Shown one piece after another: positions 17,194-25,910 of a stretch of 64,000 bases of DNA (positions are counted from its first letter, which is position 1; each line of letters starts with the position of its first letter). The notes beneath the pieces were generated by a model. That model was given only the letters and a program-made list of their open reading frames with translations, searched no databases and was not told the origin of the DNA. The stretch is from the NCBI GenBank assembly GCA_034440395.1, contig JAWXBW010000048.1, positions 7,323 through 71,322 on the forward strand, written 5' to 3'. Source of the stretch: JAAUTS01 sp034440395. Lineage in GTDB: Bacteria; Verrucomicrobiota; Verrucomicrobiia; Methylacidiphilales; JAAUTS01. The translations under genes and the position numbers were made by a program.

Positions 17194-18345
17194 TTGAGCA
17201 GAATTTTATTTAGTCCTTCTTATCCAGGCTATTGGCCTGAAGTCACCCCCGAACAATGGAACGATTGGAGCTGGCAGATGCGTAATCGTGTCACGAGCCT
17301 CGAAGGTCTGGAAAAGCATCTAAAGCTCAGCCCTGAAGAACGAGCTGGCACTTTATTAACGGGCAGTAAATTAGCTACGGCCATTACGCCTCATTATTTT
17401 AACTTGATTGATCCTGAAGATCCGAATTGTCCGATTCGACGTCAAGTGGTGCCACGTCTGGAAGAGTCTAGCTATTCCGCAGAGGAGATGTCGGATCCTT
17501 GTGGGGAAGATGGTGCTATGCCTGTCCCGGGACTGGTGCACCGTTACCCCGACCGCGTTTTATTTCTTATCACAGATCGTTGTGCTTCTTACTGCCGTTA
17601 TTGCACGCGTAGTCGTGTCGTTAGTGGGGTAGGGGAGCAGGAACTGGAGACAGATTTTGAAGAGGCCTTTCGCTATTTAGAAAAGCATGAAGAAGTTCGT
17701 GACGTTCTACTCTCCGGTGGTGACCCTTTGCTGTTTTCGGATCGTAAATTGGACGCTATATTAACTCGGCTTCGTTCTATACCGCATATTGAGTTTGTAA
17801 GAATTGGTTCGCGTGTTCCGATTTTCTTACCACAACGGATTACCCCAGAGCTTTGCGCTATGTTGCGTAAGCACCATCCTCTTTGGATCAGTATTCATAC
17901 GAATCACCCCAGAGAGTTGACGACAGAAGTAAAAGAAGCCTTAGGGAGACTTTCCGATGCGGGCATTCCCTTAGGTAACCAAGCTGTTCTTTTAAACGGT
18001 ATTAATAATGATGCAGAAGTTTTGAAAGAACTTTTCCATAAGCTACTCATGTGTCGCGTTCGTCCTTATTATTTGTATCAGTGCGATTTAATCAAAGGTT
18101 CTGGCCATTTGCGCACGACGATTCAAGAAGGTCTAGAGATCATGGATAAATTGCGCGGACACACCACAGGTTATGCCGTCCCTCAATATGTGGTGGATGG
18201 ACCAGGCGGCGGTGGTAAAATTCCCTTAAACCCTGACTATATTGTGGCGCAGACGGGGGATCGCTATGTGTTAAGAAATTACCGTGGAGACATCTACGAA
18301 TATCCTAACATGGCGACACAACCAGCTGTGGTAAATAAAGACTAA
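17194..18345 (+). CDS. kamA: KamA-family lysine 2,3-aminomutase (radical SAM)
   Basis: A 383-residue radical SAM/PLP protein. CASYCRYCTRSRVV is the CxxxCxxC cluster motif (about residues 130-143), SGGDPLLFSD follows, and the C-terminal GGGGKIPLNPDYIV carries the Lys expected to bind PLP. The N-terminal WNDWSWQMRNRVTSLEGLEK is a KamA hallmark. I keep the TTG start at 17194 because the next ATG (17278) would cut this conserved segment. The family interconverts L-lysine and L-beta-lysine; a role in osmolyte synthesis, lysine use or elongation-factor modification cannot be told apart here. No partner poxA/yeiP or abl acetyltransferase is adjacent. Confidence 0.9.
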   Translation: MSRILFSPSYPGYWPEVTPEQWNDWSWQMRNRVTSLEGLEKHLKLSPEERAGTLLTGSKLATAITPHYFNLIDPEDPNCPIRRQVVPRLEESSYSAEEMSDPCGEDGAMPVPGLVHRYPDRVLFLITDRCASYCRYCTRSRVVSGVGEQELETDFEEAFRYLEKHEEVRDVLLSGGDPLLFSDRKLDAILTRLRSIPHIEFVRIGSRVPIFLPQRITPELCAMLRKHHPLWISIHTNHPRELTTEVKEALGRLSDAGIPLGNQAVLLNGINNDAEVLKELFHKLLMCRVRPYYLYQCDLIKGSGHLRTTIQEGLEIMDKLRGHTTGYAVPQYVVDGPGGGGKIPLNPDYIVAQTGDRYVLRNYRGDIYEYPNMATQPAVVNKD

Positions 18346-18391
18346 TTTTTTTGGTTCTTTCCTGCGTTTAGTAGGACGTTAGATTATCCAC

Positions 18392-19540
18392 ATGGCATCC
18401 CTTAAATTAAATCCAGGCAATAGGCAACGCGTGATGCAAGGGCATCCATGGGTTTATGCAAACGAAGTGCAAAAGCTCTTAGCCTCAGAGTTCAATGGAC
18501 AGGCTGTTGAGTGTCGAGACGCGCAGGGTCGTATTCTTGGCACTGGTCTTTATAATGGACATTCACAAATTATCTGGCGCAAGATTTCTAAAGACAAACA
18601 AGAATTTAATTCCGTCTTCATTCATAAAACCTTAGCTGCCGCCTTCTTGCGACGTCGTGGTCTAACTTCTGGTAGATATTTTTGGTCAGAGTCCGATGGG
18701 ATTCCAGGTCTAATTATTGATCGTTTTGAATCTGTTCTGGTGGTGCAATTTTTAACTATGGCGGTGGATCGTGCTCAGGACATTATTTTAGATTGGCTGG
18801 AACAGGAACTTAAACCCACGGCGATCATTCTACGTAATGACGCCCCATCTCGTGAGAAGGAAGGGCTTCTGCGCAGTGTGTCCGTGGGAAGGGGGACGGC
18901 GCCGAGTTCGATGTGGCTACATTTTCAAGGCGTGGATTTTCTTTTCGATTGGGAGTCGGGTCAAAAAACGGGATTCTATCTCGACCAATGTGAGCAACAT
19001 CAAAAAGTTGCAGCCTATGCCAACGGGCGCCGCGTGCTGGATGTTTTTTGTAATCAAGGAGGCTTTGCCCTCCATTGTGCTAAACAAGGTGCAGCATCTG
19101 TTGTTGGGGTGGACTCTTCCGTTGAGGCAATTGGTTTAGCTAAACAAAATTCAGCTAAGAATGAATTAACTATTACGTGGATTTGTGAAAATGCTTTTGA
19201 TTATTTAAAACGTCAGAAACCGAACAGTTGGGATCTCGTTATCCTAGATCCGCCTCCATTTGCGAAGTCACGGGATCGGTTGCAAGAAGCCTTGGGTGGT
19301 TATAAAGAAATTAATTTGCGGGCAATGAAGCAACTGGCTCCAGGAGGGATTCTTGCCACGTACTCGTGTTCTCACCATATTAGTTACGAGATCTACCGTC
19401 AGATGTTGATGGAGGCGGCGGCAGATGTTGGGCGTAATGTCCGCTTGCTGGAAATGTGCAAGCAGAGTTATGATCATCCCGTGATGTTAAACATCCCAGA
19501 GAGCGAATATCTACGAGGTTTTATATTGGAAATAGAATGA
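18392..19540 (+). CDS. class I SAM-dependent rRNA methyltransferase, RlmI-like
   Basis: A 382-residue protein with an N-terminal PUA domain (LKLNPGNRQRVMQGHPWVYANEV), a central RNA-binding segment (YFWSESDGIPGLIIDRFE) and a C-terminal Rossmann methyltransferase. In the latter, motif I is VLDVFCNQGGFALHCA, motif IV is DLVILDPPPFAKS, and TYSCSHHI is near the end. This is the RlmI/YccW layout of 23S rRNA m5C methyltransferases, which may also fit the related RlmK-like group. Its stop overlaps the start of the next gene by 4 bp. Confidence 0.92.
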   Translation: MASLKLNPGNRQRVMQGHPWVYANEVQKLLASEFNGQAVECRDAQGRILGTGLYNGHSQIIWRKISKDKQEFNSVFIHKTLAAAFLRRRGLTSGRYFWSESDGIPGLIIDRFESVLVVQFLTMAVDRAQDIILDWLEQELKPTAIILRNDAPSREKEGLLRSVSVGRGTAPSSMWLHFQGVDFLFDWESGQKTGFYLDQCEQHQKVAAYANGRRVLDVFCNQGGFALHCAKQGAASVVGVDSSVEAIGLAKQNSAKNELTITWICENAFDYLKRQKPNSWDLVILDPPPFAKSRDRLQEALGGYKEINLRAMKQLAPGGILATYSCSHHISYEIYRQMLMEAAADVGRNVRLLEMCKQSYDHPVMLNIPESEYLRGFILEIE

Positions 19541-20079
19541 TAACATTTTTAAAATTTTTTACACTCCTTGTGCTTACCCTCTCGCCACTTGCGGCGGCAC
19601 CTCCGATCACGGCGAAGGATGCAGATGGAGTTGAGCGCACCTTAAATCAGGTGGGTCAAGTCACGGTGATCGTCTCCAGCAATCCTTCGGTTCAAGAGCG
19701 CACGCGGCAAGCAGGTAAAGCGATGGACGCGTTTCAAGGTCGCACAGACTTCCGATCTATTGTCCTAGTGGATTTGCGTGGAACGATGGCGGACTGGGCT
19801 AAAGGCTACACGCTGAGGCGGATGGTGAAAGATCTGGATCAAGAGGCACTACGCATCACGCCAGCTTATCGTAAAAATGGGAATTCAGGGAACCCACGAC
19901 TCGCTGTTTCTGCCGTGGCGGATTTCGATGGTACTGTCGGCCTGCGACTCGGGTGGCTTAAGCCAAAGAATCAACTGCGCGTGATCATTTTCGATCGTAA
20001 TGGTAAAAGATTTAGGGAATGGGAAGATTTAAAAAATCTTTCTGAGTTAACGAGTGCTCTACAAAAATGTTTTCCCTAG
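19537..20079 (+). CDS. exported hypothetical protein, possibly thioredoxin-fold
   Basis: A 180-residue protein with a signal peptide (MITFLKFFTLLVLTLSPLAAA), so it is probably periplasmic. The body (GQVTVIVSSNPSVQERTRQA, FRSIVLVDLRGTMADWA, NPRLAVSAVADFDGTVGLRL, LRVIIFDRNGKRFREWED) alternates strands and helices as in thioredoxin-like or YtfJ-like proteins, but no CxxC is present. Function unknown. It overlaps the methyltransferase by 4 bp and is followed 9 bp later by a TPR gene, so the three form an operon. Confidence 0.7.
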   Translation: MITFLKFFTLLVLTLSPLAAAPPITAKDADGVERTLNQVGQVTVIVSSNPSVQERTRQAGKAMDAFQGRTDFRSIVLVDLRGTMADWAKGYTLRRMVKDLDQEALRITPAYRKNGNSGNPRLAVSAVADFDGTVGLRLGWLKPKNQLRVIIFDRNGKRFREWEDLKNLSELTSALQKCFP

Positions 20080-20088
20080 GATAAGTAT

Positions 20089-20439
20089 ATGCCAAGTGCT
20101 GAAGATTATATTGATGAGGGAAACGGGGAGCTGGCCATGGGCGAGCTGGAGAAGGCGTTAGAGTTTTATCGTCTAGCCACGGAGATCGAGCCTGAGTGTT
20201 TTGATGCATGGCAAGCTTACTGCGTGGCTCTGATTAAATTAAATCGGGCAGATGAAGCTATCCGAGCGGGAGAGATTGCGATCAAGCTTAAGCCTAACGA
20301 CCAGATGGCCTATGCTACGATGTCACTGGCCTATGGGAGAAATAATCAAATTAAAGAAGCAGAAGCGATGGGGGCTAAGGCGCGGATAATTTCGTGGGGC
20401 GGGAAGGTTAGCTTAGAAAAGCCTTTGGGAGAGTTGTGA
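20089..20439 (+). CDS. small TPR-repeat protein
   Basis: A 116-residue soluble protein made of about two and a half tetratricopeptide repeats: GELEKALEFYRLATEIEPECFDAW, a second repeat ending RADEAIRAGEIAIKLKPNDQ, and a third AYATMSLAYGRNNQIKEAEA. The Ala/Gly/Tyr/Pro spacing at positions 8, 20, 27 and 32 fits TPR. Such proteins act as protein-binding adaptors; the partner is unknown. It is the last gene of the run beginning at 18392 and ends 5 bp before the end of the convergent crcB. Confidence 0.78.
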   Translation: MPSAEDYIDEGNGELAMGELEKALEFYRLATEIEPECFDAWQAYCVALIKLNRADEAIRAGEIAIKLKPNDQMAYATMSLAYGRNNQIKEAEAMGAKARIISWGGKVSLEKPLGEL

Positions 20440-20444
20440 AAATT

Positions 20445-20837
20445 TCAGCGTGCTGAGATAAGTGCCGTGGTGGTTAGTCCGACCCAAACAGCAAGGAGGC
20501 AAAGTCCGACGGAGAGCGTGATATTTAATCCTGCGTAAAGCCATTGTCCGTCATTCATGAGCTGGATGGTTTGTAAACTGAAGGCGGAGAACGTGGTGAA
20601 GCCGCCGAGGAATCCGACCATGATGACTTGGCGTGTGAGGGGTGAGGTGAAGAAGAATCCGTCTGAACCCGTTAAAGCACTTACGATGCCGATAGCTAGA
20701 CAGCCTAGGACGTTAACGAGCAGAGTTCCGAGTGGGAAGCTTTCGCCGTAGCGTGAAGCCATGACGTGGGATACCCACAGGCGTGCTCCTACGCCGAGCG
20801 CACCACCCGACATGACGGCTAAGTAAGAGGGTAACAT
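20445..20837 (-). CDS. crcB: fluoride exporter CrcB/FluC
   Basis: A 130-residue four-helix membrane protein. It has the signature GFLGGFTTFSAFSLQT (residues around 73-88), with the TFS segment lining the fluoride pore, and the early GGALGVGARLWVSH and ANT-like LLVNVLGCLAIGI motifs of Fluc channels, which work as dual-topology dimers. It follows cysA after 4 bp on the same strand, so it seems to be carried on the sulfate transport transcript, an unusual context. No fluoride riboswitch is possible directly upstream because the cysA coding region is there. Confidence 0.93.
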   Translation of the reverse strand: MLPSYLAVMSGGALGVGARLWVSHVMASRYGESFPLGTLLVNVLGCLAIGIVSALTGSDGFFFTSPLTRQVIMVGFLGGFTTFSAFSLQTIQLMNDGQWLYAGLNITLSVGLCLLAVWVGLTTTALISAR

Positions 20838-20841
20838 ATTT

Positions 20842-21915
20842 TTAGATAGAGTAATCAGGAGGGAAGACGTGGAGGCGTGTGGCGGTAAGGTGGGCTGTCT
20901 CGTTTACCTTTAATTGTAATTTCCCATAGAGATCACGGGTAATTTCTACCGTGAGAAATTCTTGATTATCCACCCGTGTCATTTCGATGCGCACGAGAGG
21001 ACCGATCGGTTGGATATGCAGAATTTTAACTTCAAGGGAAGATTCAAGGGGCTTATCTTTATGCACTTGAAATTCGTGGGGTCGCACAAAAGCTACGACA
21101 CTGGATTCATTTAGTTTCTCATTGCGAGTATCAAAGACGAGGCTGCCAACTTGGGCTTTACCTTTGATGACTTTACCCGTGAAGCTATTAACAGAACCGA
21201 GGAAGTTGAAGACGAAGGGGTTAGCGGGAGCTTCATAAACTTGTTCAGGAGTTCCGATCTGTTCAATTTTGCCTGCATTCATAATGACAACGCGGTCAGC
21301 CAGCTCCAGAGCTTCTTCTTGGTCATGGGTGACGAAGATGCTGGTGACGTGGATTTCTTGGTGGAGCTGACGCAGCCAGCGCCGCAGTTCTTTTCGCACC
21401 TTAGCGTCTAAGGCTCCGAAGGGTTCGTCAAGTAAAAGTACTTTAGGTTCGACGGCTAGAGCGCGGGCGAGGGAGATCCGCTGGCGTTGGCCACCAGAAA
21501 GCTGGGAGGGAAAGCGTTTCTCAAGGCCCTCAAGCTGCACAAGTTTTAAGAGTTTTAAAACACGGCTCCGAATTTCGTCTTTACTTGGTCTAGTGGAGGA
21601 GGGGCGTATGGTTAGACCGAAGGCGATGTTTTCAAATACCGTCATGTGGCGGAATAAAGCGTAGTGTTGGAAGACAAAGCCGACGCCGCGATCTTTAGCA
21701 CTTTTAAAAGTAACTTCCTCACCCCCAAAAAAAACGCCACCGCTGCCATCGTCAGGGTTTTCTAATCCAGCAATGATACGGAGCAGAGTGGTCTTACCTG
21801 AACCACTGGGTCCAAGAAGGGCGAGGAGTTCACCCGATTTGACTTCGAGTTGAACTTTGTGGAGGGCATGGAAGTTGCCGAAGGTTTTTGAGATTTGTTG
21901 GGTTTCGATTTTCAT
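20842..21915 (-). CDS. cysA: sulfate/thiosulfate ABC transporter ATP-binding protein
   Basis: The importing ATPase of the sulfate ABC system. Walker A is LLGPSGSGKTTLLR (about 32-45), the signature is LSGGQRQRISLARAL, Walker B is VLLLDEPFGALD, and the switch His is in SIFVTHDQEEA. The C-terminal portion (about 240-357) is the regulatory TOBE-like domain seen in CysA/ModC-type subunits (FVRPHEFQVHKDKPL). It overlaps cysW by 4 bp, so the order sbp, astE-like, cysT, cysW, cysA, crcB is one unit. Confidence 0.96.
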   Translation of the reverse strand: MKIETQQISKTFGNFHALHKVQLEVKSGELLALLGPSGSGKTTLLRIIAGLENPDDGSGGVFFGGEEVTFKSAKDRGVGFVFQHYALFRHMTVFENIAFGLTIRPSSTRPSKDEIRSRVLKLLKLVQLEGLEKRFPSQLSGGQRQRISLARALAVEPKVLLLDEPFGALDAKVRKELRRWLRQLHQEIHVTSIFVTHDQEEALELADRVVIMNAGKIEQIGTPEQVYEAPANPFVFNFLGSVNSFTGKVIKGKAQVGSLVFDTRNEKLNESSVVAFVRPHEFQVHKDKPLESSLEVKILHIQPIGPLVRIEMTRVDNQEFLTVEITRDLYGKLQLKVNETAHLTATRLHVFPPDYSI

Positions 21916-22907
21916 GCAGGTTCTTGGGAGTTAAAGTGTTCGATCACGGCTTTAATCACGAGGGTGAGTAGAGCGAGGAGAGTGAGTAAGGAAGCCATTG
22001 CGAAGGAGGCGGCGAAGTGGTATTCGTTGTAGAGAATTTCGATGTGGAGGGGGATGGTATTGGTAAGACCCCGGATATGGCCAGAGACGACAGAGACGGC
22101 GCCGAACTCGCCCATGGCTCGGGCATTACAAAGGATGATACCGTGGAGGAGTGCCCATTTGATATTAGGTAAGGTGACACGCCAGAAGATTTGCCAACCG
22201 TTGGCTCCGAGGGTAAGGGCAGCCAATTCTTCATCCTTACCTTGTGATTGCATAAGGGGGATCAGTTCGCGAGCGACAAAGGGAAAGGTGACGAAGGTGG
22301 TGGCGAGTATGATGCCTGGAGTGGAGAAAATAACTTGGATAAACCATTCTTTATAAAGCCATGCTCCATGATTTTCGGAAAATAAAACTTGATGGGAGAG
22401 GAACCACTGTTGGATGGAGTCGCCCAAGAAGGGGAGCCAGCTTAGAATTTTAACGGGGGAGGATTCAAGCAAGGGAGCGGCCCAGCCGTGTTGGCTGAAG
22501 ATGAGGATAAAGACAAGCCCTGCGATCACGGGTGAAACAGCGAAGGGTAAGTCAATGAGAGTGATGAGAAAATTTTTCCAACGAAATTCAAACTTAGTGA
22601 TAGCCCAAGCTGCGCTAAGTCCGAAAATGACATTGAGGGGAACGACGATGGCGGTGACAAAGAAGGTTAGTTTAATGGCACTGAGAGCAAAGGGGTCTTG
22701 GAAGGAGGCGAAATATACGTCTGCTCCTTTGCGGAACGCTTCCACGAAGACTGCGATGAGGGGAACGGCTAGGAAGAGTAGAATAAACCCTAGGGCAAGG
22801 GAAATGAGGAGAAGCCGTGCCCAAAGCGGTTCAGTGCGACTCCTTGAGGCTGCGCACTGCCCGTTAGGACTAGATTTTGGGGAAGAGAGTGGACGTGTGA
22901 TGGCCAT
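21912..22907 (-). CDS. cysW: sulfate ABC transporter permease CysW
   Basis: An inner membrane permease with six hydrophobic helices (first LLLISLALGFILLFLAVPLI) and the EAA loop ELAALTLGANGWQIFWRVTLP for contact with the ATPase. CNARAMGEFGAVSVVSGHIRG (GEFGA signature) is typical of CysW. The start is chosen at the ATG at 22907, just after the end of cysT. An in-frame ATG at 22955 overlaps cysT and adds an atypical segment. Even so, the N-terminus before the first helix (about 40 residues) is longer than in enteric CysW. It pairs with CysT to form the channel. Confidence 0.93.
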   Translation of the reverse strand: MAITRPLSSPKSSPNGQCAASRSRTEPLWARLLLISLALGFILLFLAVPLIAVFVEAFRKGADVYFASFQDPFALSAIKLTFFVTAIVVPLNVIFGLSAAWAITKFEFRWKNFLITLIDLPFAVSPVIAGLVFILIFSQHGWAAPLLESSPVKILSWLPFLGDSIQQWFLSHQVLFSENHGAWLYKEWFIQVIFSTPGIILATTFVTFPFVARELIPLMQSQGKDEELAALTLGANGWQIFWRVTLPNIKWALLHGIILCNARAMGEFGAVSVVSGHIRGLTNTIPLHIEILYNEYHFAASFAMASLLTLLALLTLVIKAVIEHFNSQEPA

Positions 22908-22918
22908 GGGGAAAAAAG

Positions 22919-23794
22919 TTAGCGCACGGAAAGCTGGAAGCGGCTGGCTCGCCATTGTATGAGGTTAATGGTGAGTAAGAGGAAGAAGGAAATAATGAGC
23001 ATAACACAGGCGATGGCGGCGGCTCCTGCGTAATTAAATTGTTCAAGTTGAATGATAATCAGTAAAGGTGTGATCTCTGTTTTGTTCGGCATGTTACCTG
23101 CGATGAATATTACGGAGCCATACTCACCAATGGCACGGGCTAAAGCCAAAGCAAAACCGGTGAGGATGGCAGGACGTAGTTCGGGAAGGATGATACGTGT
23201 GATAGTTTGCCAGCGATTTGCGCCTAGGCTGGCAGCGGCTTCTTCAATCTCATGGGAGAGGTCTTCTAGCACGGGTTGTACGGTGCGAACGACAAAAGGC
23301 AGGCCGATGAAGGTCAAGGCGATGGTGACGCCCACGGCATTGTAAGCTAGGCGGATACCATCTGGTGGGAAGAGACTACCGATCAAACTAGTTTCGTTGA
23401 AATAATGCCCAATCCAACCAGTCGGGGCGTAAAGCGAGGTTAGGGCGATGCCAGCTACGGCGGTGGGTAAGGCAAAGGGGAGATCGACTAAAGCATCAAT
23501 AAAGCGTTTACCAGGAAAACGATAACGCACTAAGACCCAGGCGATGATGACGCCGAAGATGGCGTTGATGATGGCCGCAATGAGGGAGGTTCCGAAGGTT
23601 AGGCGGTAAGATGCCATGGCGCGTGGGCTGACAATGATGTTCCAGAGATCCGTCCAGCTTTGATCGAAGGCTTTGAAGAAGACTCCAGCCAAAGGAATAA
23701 GGATAATTAGGCTTAGGTAGAGCAGGGTAAAGCCCATGGTTAGTCCAAAACCAGGCAGCATTTTCCGTCGTGGAAACTTTTTTAACTTGCTCAT
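22919..23794 (-). CDS. cysT: sulfate ABC transporter permease CysT (CysU)
   Basis: The second permease of the sulfate transporter: 291 residues with six membrane helices, EEAAASLGANRWQTITRIILP as the EAA loop and RAIGEYGSVIFIAGNMPNKT, the GEYGSV(I/V)FIAGN signature of CysT. The N-terminal PGFGLTMGFTLLYLSLIILIP is the standard opening of this family. It lies directly after the AstE-like gene (5 bp gap) and before cysW. Confidence 0.95.
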   Translation of the reverse strand: MSKLKKFPRRKMLPGFGLTMGFTLLYLSLIILIPLAGVFFKAFDQSWTDLWNIIVSPRAMASYRLTFGTSLIAAIINAIFGVIIAWVLVRYRFPGKRFIDALVDLPFALPTAVAGIALTSLYAPTGWIGHYFNETSLIGSLFPPDGIRLAYNAVGVTIALTFIGLPFVVRTVQPVLEDLSHEIEEAAASLGANRWQTITRIILPELRPAILTGFALALARAIGEYGSVIFIAGNMPNKTEITPLLIIIQLEQFNYAGAAAIACVMLIISFFLLLTINLIQWRASRFQLSVR

Positions 23795-23799
23795 GATTT

Positions 23800-24633
23800 T
23801 TATAAGTCAGCACTATAGCTAATGAAGCTGCGATAGGTTTCTAACATGCTGAGTAAGGCCGTGACGTTAGCTTCGACTTGTTTATCAAGAGGTGCGAGTT
23901 GGGGAGTTTCTAGGACGATTTCAAAAGGTTTAATTTTTGATGAAAGTGGAGCAGTTAGGATGCCATCATAGCCCTTAGTAATAATACCGTCCTGAGCGGC
24001 GAATCCGTCGATGGTTTTATTATAGTTAAAGGGAAGGTGGATGCTAGCTGCTAGGAGGGCGGGTGCGAGCACGTCACGGGTTAGGGTGGCCCCTTTGACG
24101 AAGCCGTAAAGGCCTTCGCTTGTGTCATCGGCATGGAGGGAGATGATTCCTTGAAAATGGTTTTCTATGAGTTGTTGTTCAAGGAACTGGATTTCAGACT
24201 CGCGTGAATTTTTCCAGAACTCGCGGTTGAGATCTTTACCTCTGCGGGAAAAGCGGGTGTTGTCTTCAAATCCAGTCGGATTGGTTACGGGGTAAACAAA
24301 AAGCTCATAACCACGAGCGAGTTGAGGATTTCCATCAAGGTATTTAAGTAGTTCGAGTGCGGCAAGGGTGCCAGCTACTTCATCTCCATGTATTCCAGCA
24401 AAAAGCCCGATCCTGATATATTCGGAGCCTTGGCTGGGGCCGACAAAGAGAAAGCGTGGGATCGCATAGAATTCGTTACTGTGTTCAAAACGCTGGGACG
24501 GGGCTTCAAAGAGGCGGTGAGAGTTTTCAACTCGTGCACGAAGTGGTGCCAGAAGACTTGAAATAGAACGACGCTCTTTATACAGAGACACAGCTTGCCA
24601 AGGTGTCTGTGGTTTTGTCTGTAGTGCTTTCAT
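23800..24633 (-). CDS. succinylglutamate desuccinylase/aspartoacylase-family zinc hydrolase
   Basis: A 277-residue member of the AstE/AspA (M14-like) family. RIGLFAGIHGDEVAGTLAAL supplies the HxxE zinc motif, YELFVYPVTNPTGFEDNTR and GKDLNREFWKN the substrate Arg/Asn segment, and GIISLHADDTSEGLYGFV the third zinc His. ETPQLAPLDKQVEA near the C-terminus offers a catalytic Glu. These enzymes remove acyl groups from amino acids. It lies between sbp and cysT with short gaps (73 and 5 bp), which links it to sulfur supply; an N-acyl or sulfur amino-acid substrate is possible but unproven. Confidence 0.82.
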   Translation of the reverse strand: MKALQTKPQTPWQAVSLYKERRSISSLLAPLRARVENSHRLFEAPSQRFEHSNEFYAIPRFLFVGPSQGSEYIRIGLFAGIHGDEVAGTLAALELLKYLDGNPQLARGYELFVYPVTNPTGFEDNTRFSRRGKDLNREFWKNSRESEIQFLEQQLIENHFQGIISLHADDTSEGLYGFVKGATLTRDVLAPALLAASIHLPFNYNKTIDGFAAQDGIITKGYDGILTAPLSSKIKPFEIVLETPQLAPLDKQVEANVTALLSMLETYRSFISYSADL

Positions 24634-24706
24634 GGGTAGTAAAATAAAATCTCTTGAGTCCGCAACCCGTTAGAGGTTATGACCCGATAGTGAGGTGATT
24701 AGTTTC

Positions 24707-25714
24707 TCAAGGCTTTGTGATTTCGTCAAAAGTTCCACCATCATCAAAGTGAGCTTTTTGCGCTTTTTTCCATCCACCGAAATCTTTGTCGATGGTAACT
24801 AGATTTATTTTAGAGAATAGGGAAGAATACTTGGCAGCGGCTTTGGCGTCGCGAGGGCGGTAGAAGTTTTTACCAATGAGATCCTGAGCTTCTGGAGAAT
24901 AAAGGTATTCGAGGTAAGCTTTAGCTACTTCGGCAGTGCCTTTACGGGCGACGACTTTATCCACGACGGTGACGGGAGGCTCGGCCAGAATGCTGATGGA
25001 AGGGGCGATTATTTGAGTTTGACCAGGGAATTCTTTTTCGATCAAGTGAGCTTCATTTTCCCAAGAGAGCAAAACGTCACCGATTTTACGCTGGGCAAAG
25101 GTGGTGGTCGAGCCACGAGCGCCTGAGTCGAGGACGGGGACATTCTTGTAGAGCGTGCGAAGGTAGTCCTTAATTTTCACTTCGTCGTTACTGAATTTTT
25201 GAGCGGCAAAAGCCCAAGCGGCCAAGTAGTTCCAACGAGCACCGCCAGAGGTTTTAGGATTGGGTGTGATGACTTTAATATTGGGCTTAACGAGATCGTC
25301 CCAGTCTTTAATATTTTTAGGATTACCTTTACGAACGACCAAGACAATCGTGGAGGTGTACGGCGAGCTGTTATCAGGCAAACGGCTTTGCCAGTTTTTA
25401 TTGATTATTCCAGATCTTTCGGCGATGGCATCAATATCAAAAGCTAAAGCAAGGGTAACGACATCAGCTTGAATACCATCAATAACGGAACGAGATTGTT
25501 TACCTGAGCCGCCGTGGGATTGGAGGAAGGTGATGTCTTGACCTGTTTTTTCTTTCCAGTGTTTAGCGAAGGCGGCGTTGTACTCGGTGTAGAACTCACG
25601 GGTAGGATCGTAGGAGACATTGAGTAATTCTATTGCCTTGAGTTGTTCGGGTACAAGTAGAAGAGAGAGTCCTAAAACAAGGAGGGATAATGATTTTTTA
25701 ATGATTTGTTTCAT
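24707..25714 (-). CDS. sbp: periplasmic sulfate-binding protein
   Basis: The binding component of the sulfate ABC importer. The signal peptide is MKQIIKKSLSLLVLGLSLLL. The mature part starts LLNVSYDPTREFYTEYN, the conserved LNVSYDPTRE(L/F)Y opening, and continues with FLQSHGGSGKQSRSVIDG, which holds the sulfate-binding Ser/Gly loop, and TPNPKTSGGARWNYLAAW, a second ligand loop. KIGDVLLSWENEA is also conserved. Length 335 is normal. It is the first gene of the transport operon and has a 5' region containing a promoter with an embedded palindrome (25911-25938). Confidence 0.95.
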   Translation of the reverse strand: MKQIIKKSLSLLVLGLSLLLVPEQLKAIELLNVSYDPTREFYTEYNAAFAKHWKEKTGQDITFLQSHGGSGKQSRSVIDGIQADVVTLALAFDIDAIAERSGIINKNWQSRLPDNSSPYTSTIVLVVRKGNPKNIKDWDDLVKPNIKVITPNPKTSGGARWNYLAAWAFAAQKFSNDEVKIKDYLRTLYKNVPVLDSGARGSTTTFAQRKIGDVLLSWENEAHLIEKEFPGQTQIIAPSISILAEPPVTVVDKVVARKGTAEVAKAYLEYLYSPEAQDLIGKNFYRPRDAKAAAKYSSLFSKINLVTIDKDFGGWKKAQKAHFDDGGTFDEITKP

Positions 25715-25744
25715 GTGTTTCTGTTTTAGTTATCTCTTGCCCCA

Positions 25745-25873
25745 TTATGAGTAGAGAGTTTGGTTGGTAATGCGCTTTAAATTTAGAAGGTTAATGGGTA
25801 GCCTTAAGGGAAGAAGATGACGTTTGAGGTGGGCTTGAAGCATTAAAGTTTTTGTGTTAGTAGAATCGGACAT
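25745..25873 (-). CDS. possible 42-residue leader ORF upstream of sbp (doubtful)
   Basis: Within the presumed 5' untranslated region of sbp, an ATG at 25873 opens a frame of 42 codons ending at 25745, 30 bp before sbp. It reads MSDSTNTKTLMLQAHLKRHL, then LPLRLPINLLNLKRITNQTL, YS: a short basic, leucine-rich peptide. There is no clear ribosome binding site and the length could be chance. It contains no Cys and one internal Met, so it does not look like a simple cysteine-sensing leader peptide. Confidence 0.2.
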   Translation of the reverse strand: MSDSTNTKTLMLQAHLKRHLLPLRLPINLLNLKRITNQTLYS

Positions 25874-25910
25874 GAGCGTTAACATGCAATTTAGTAATTG
25901 TATTAATTTA

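Noticed and set aside
20838..20845. Fluoride riboswitch before crcB
   Set aside because: crcB starts 4 bp after cysA, so there is no leader to hold one.
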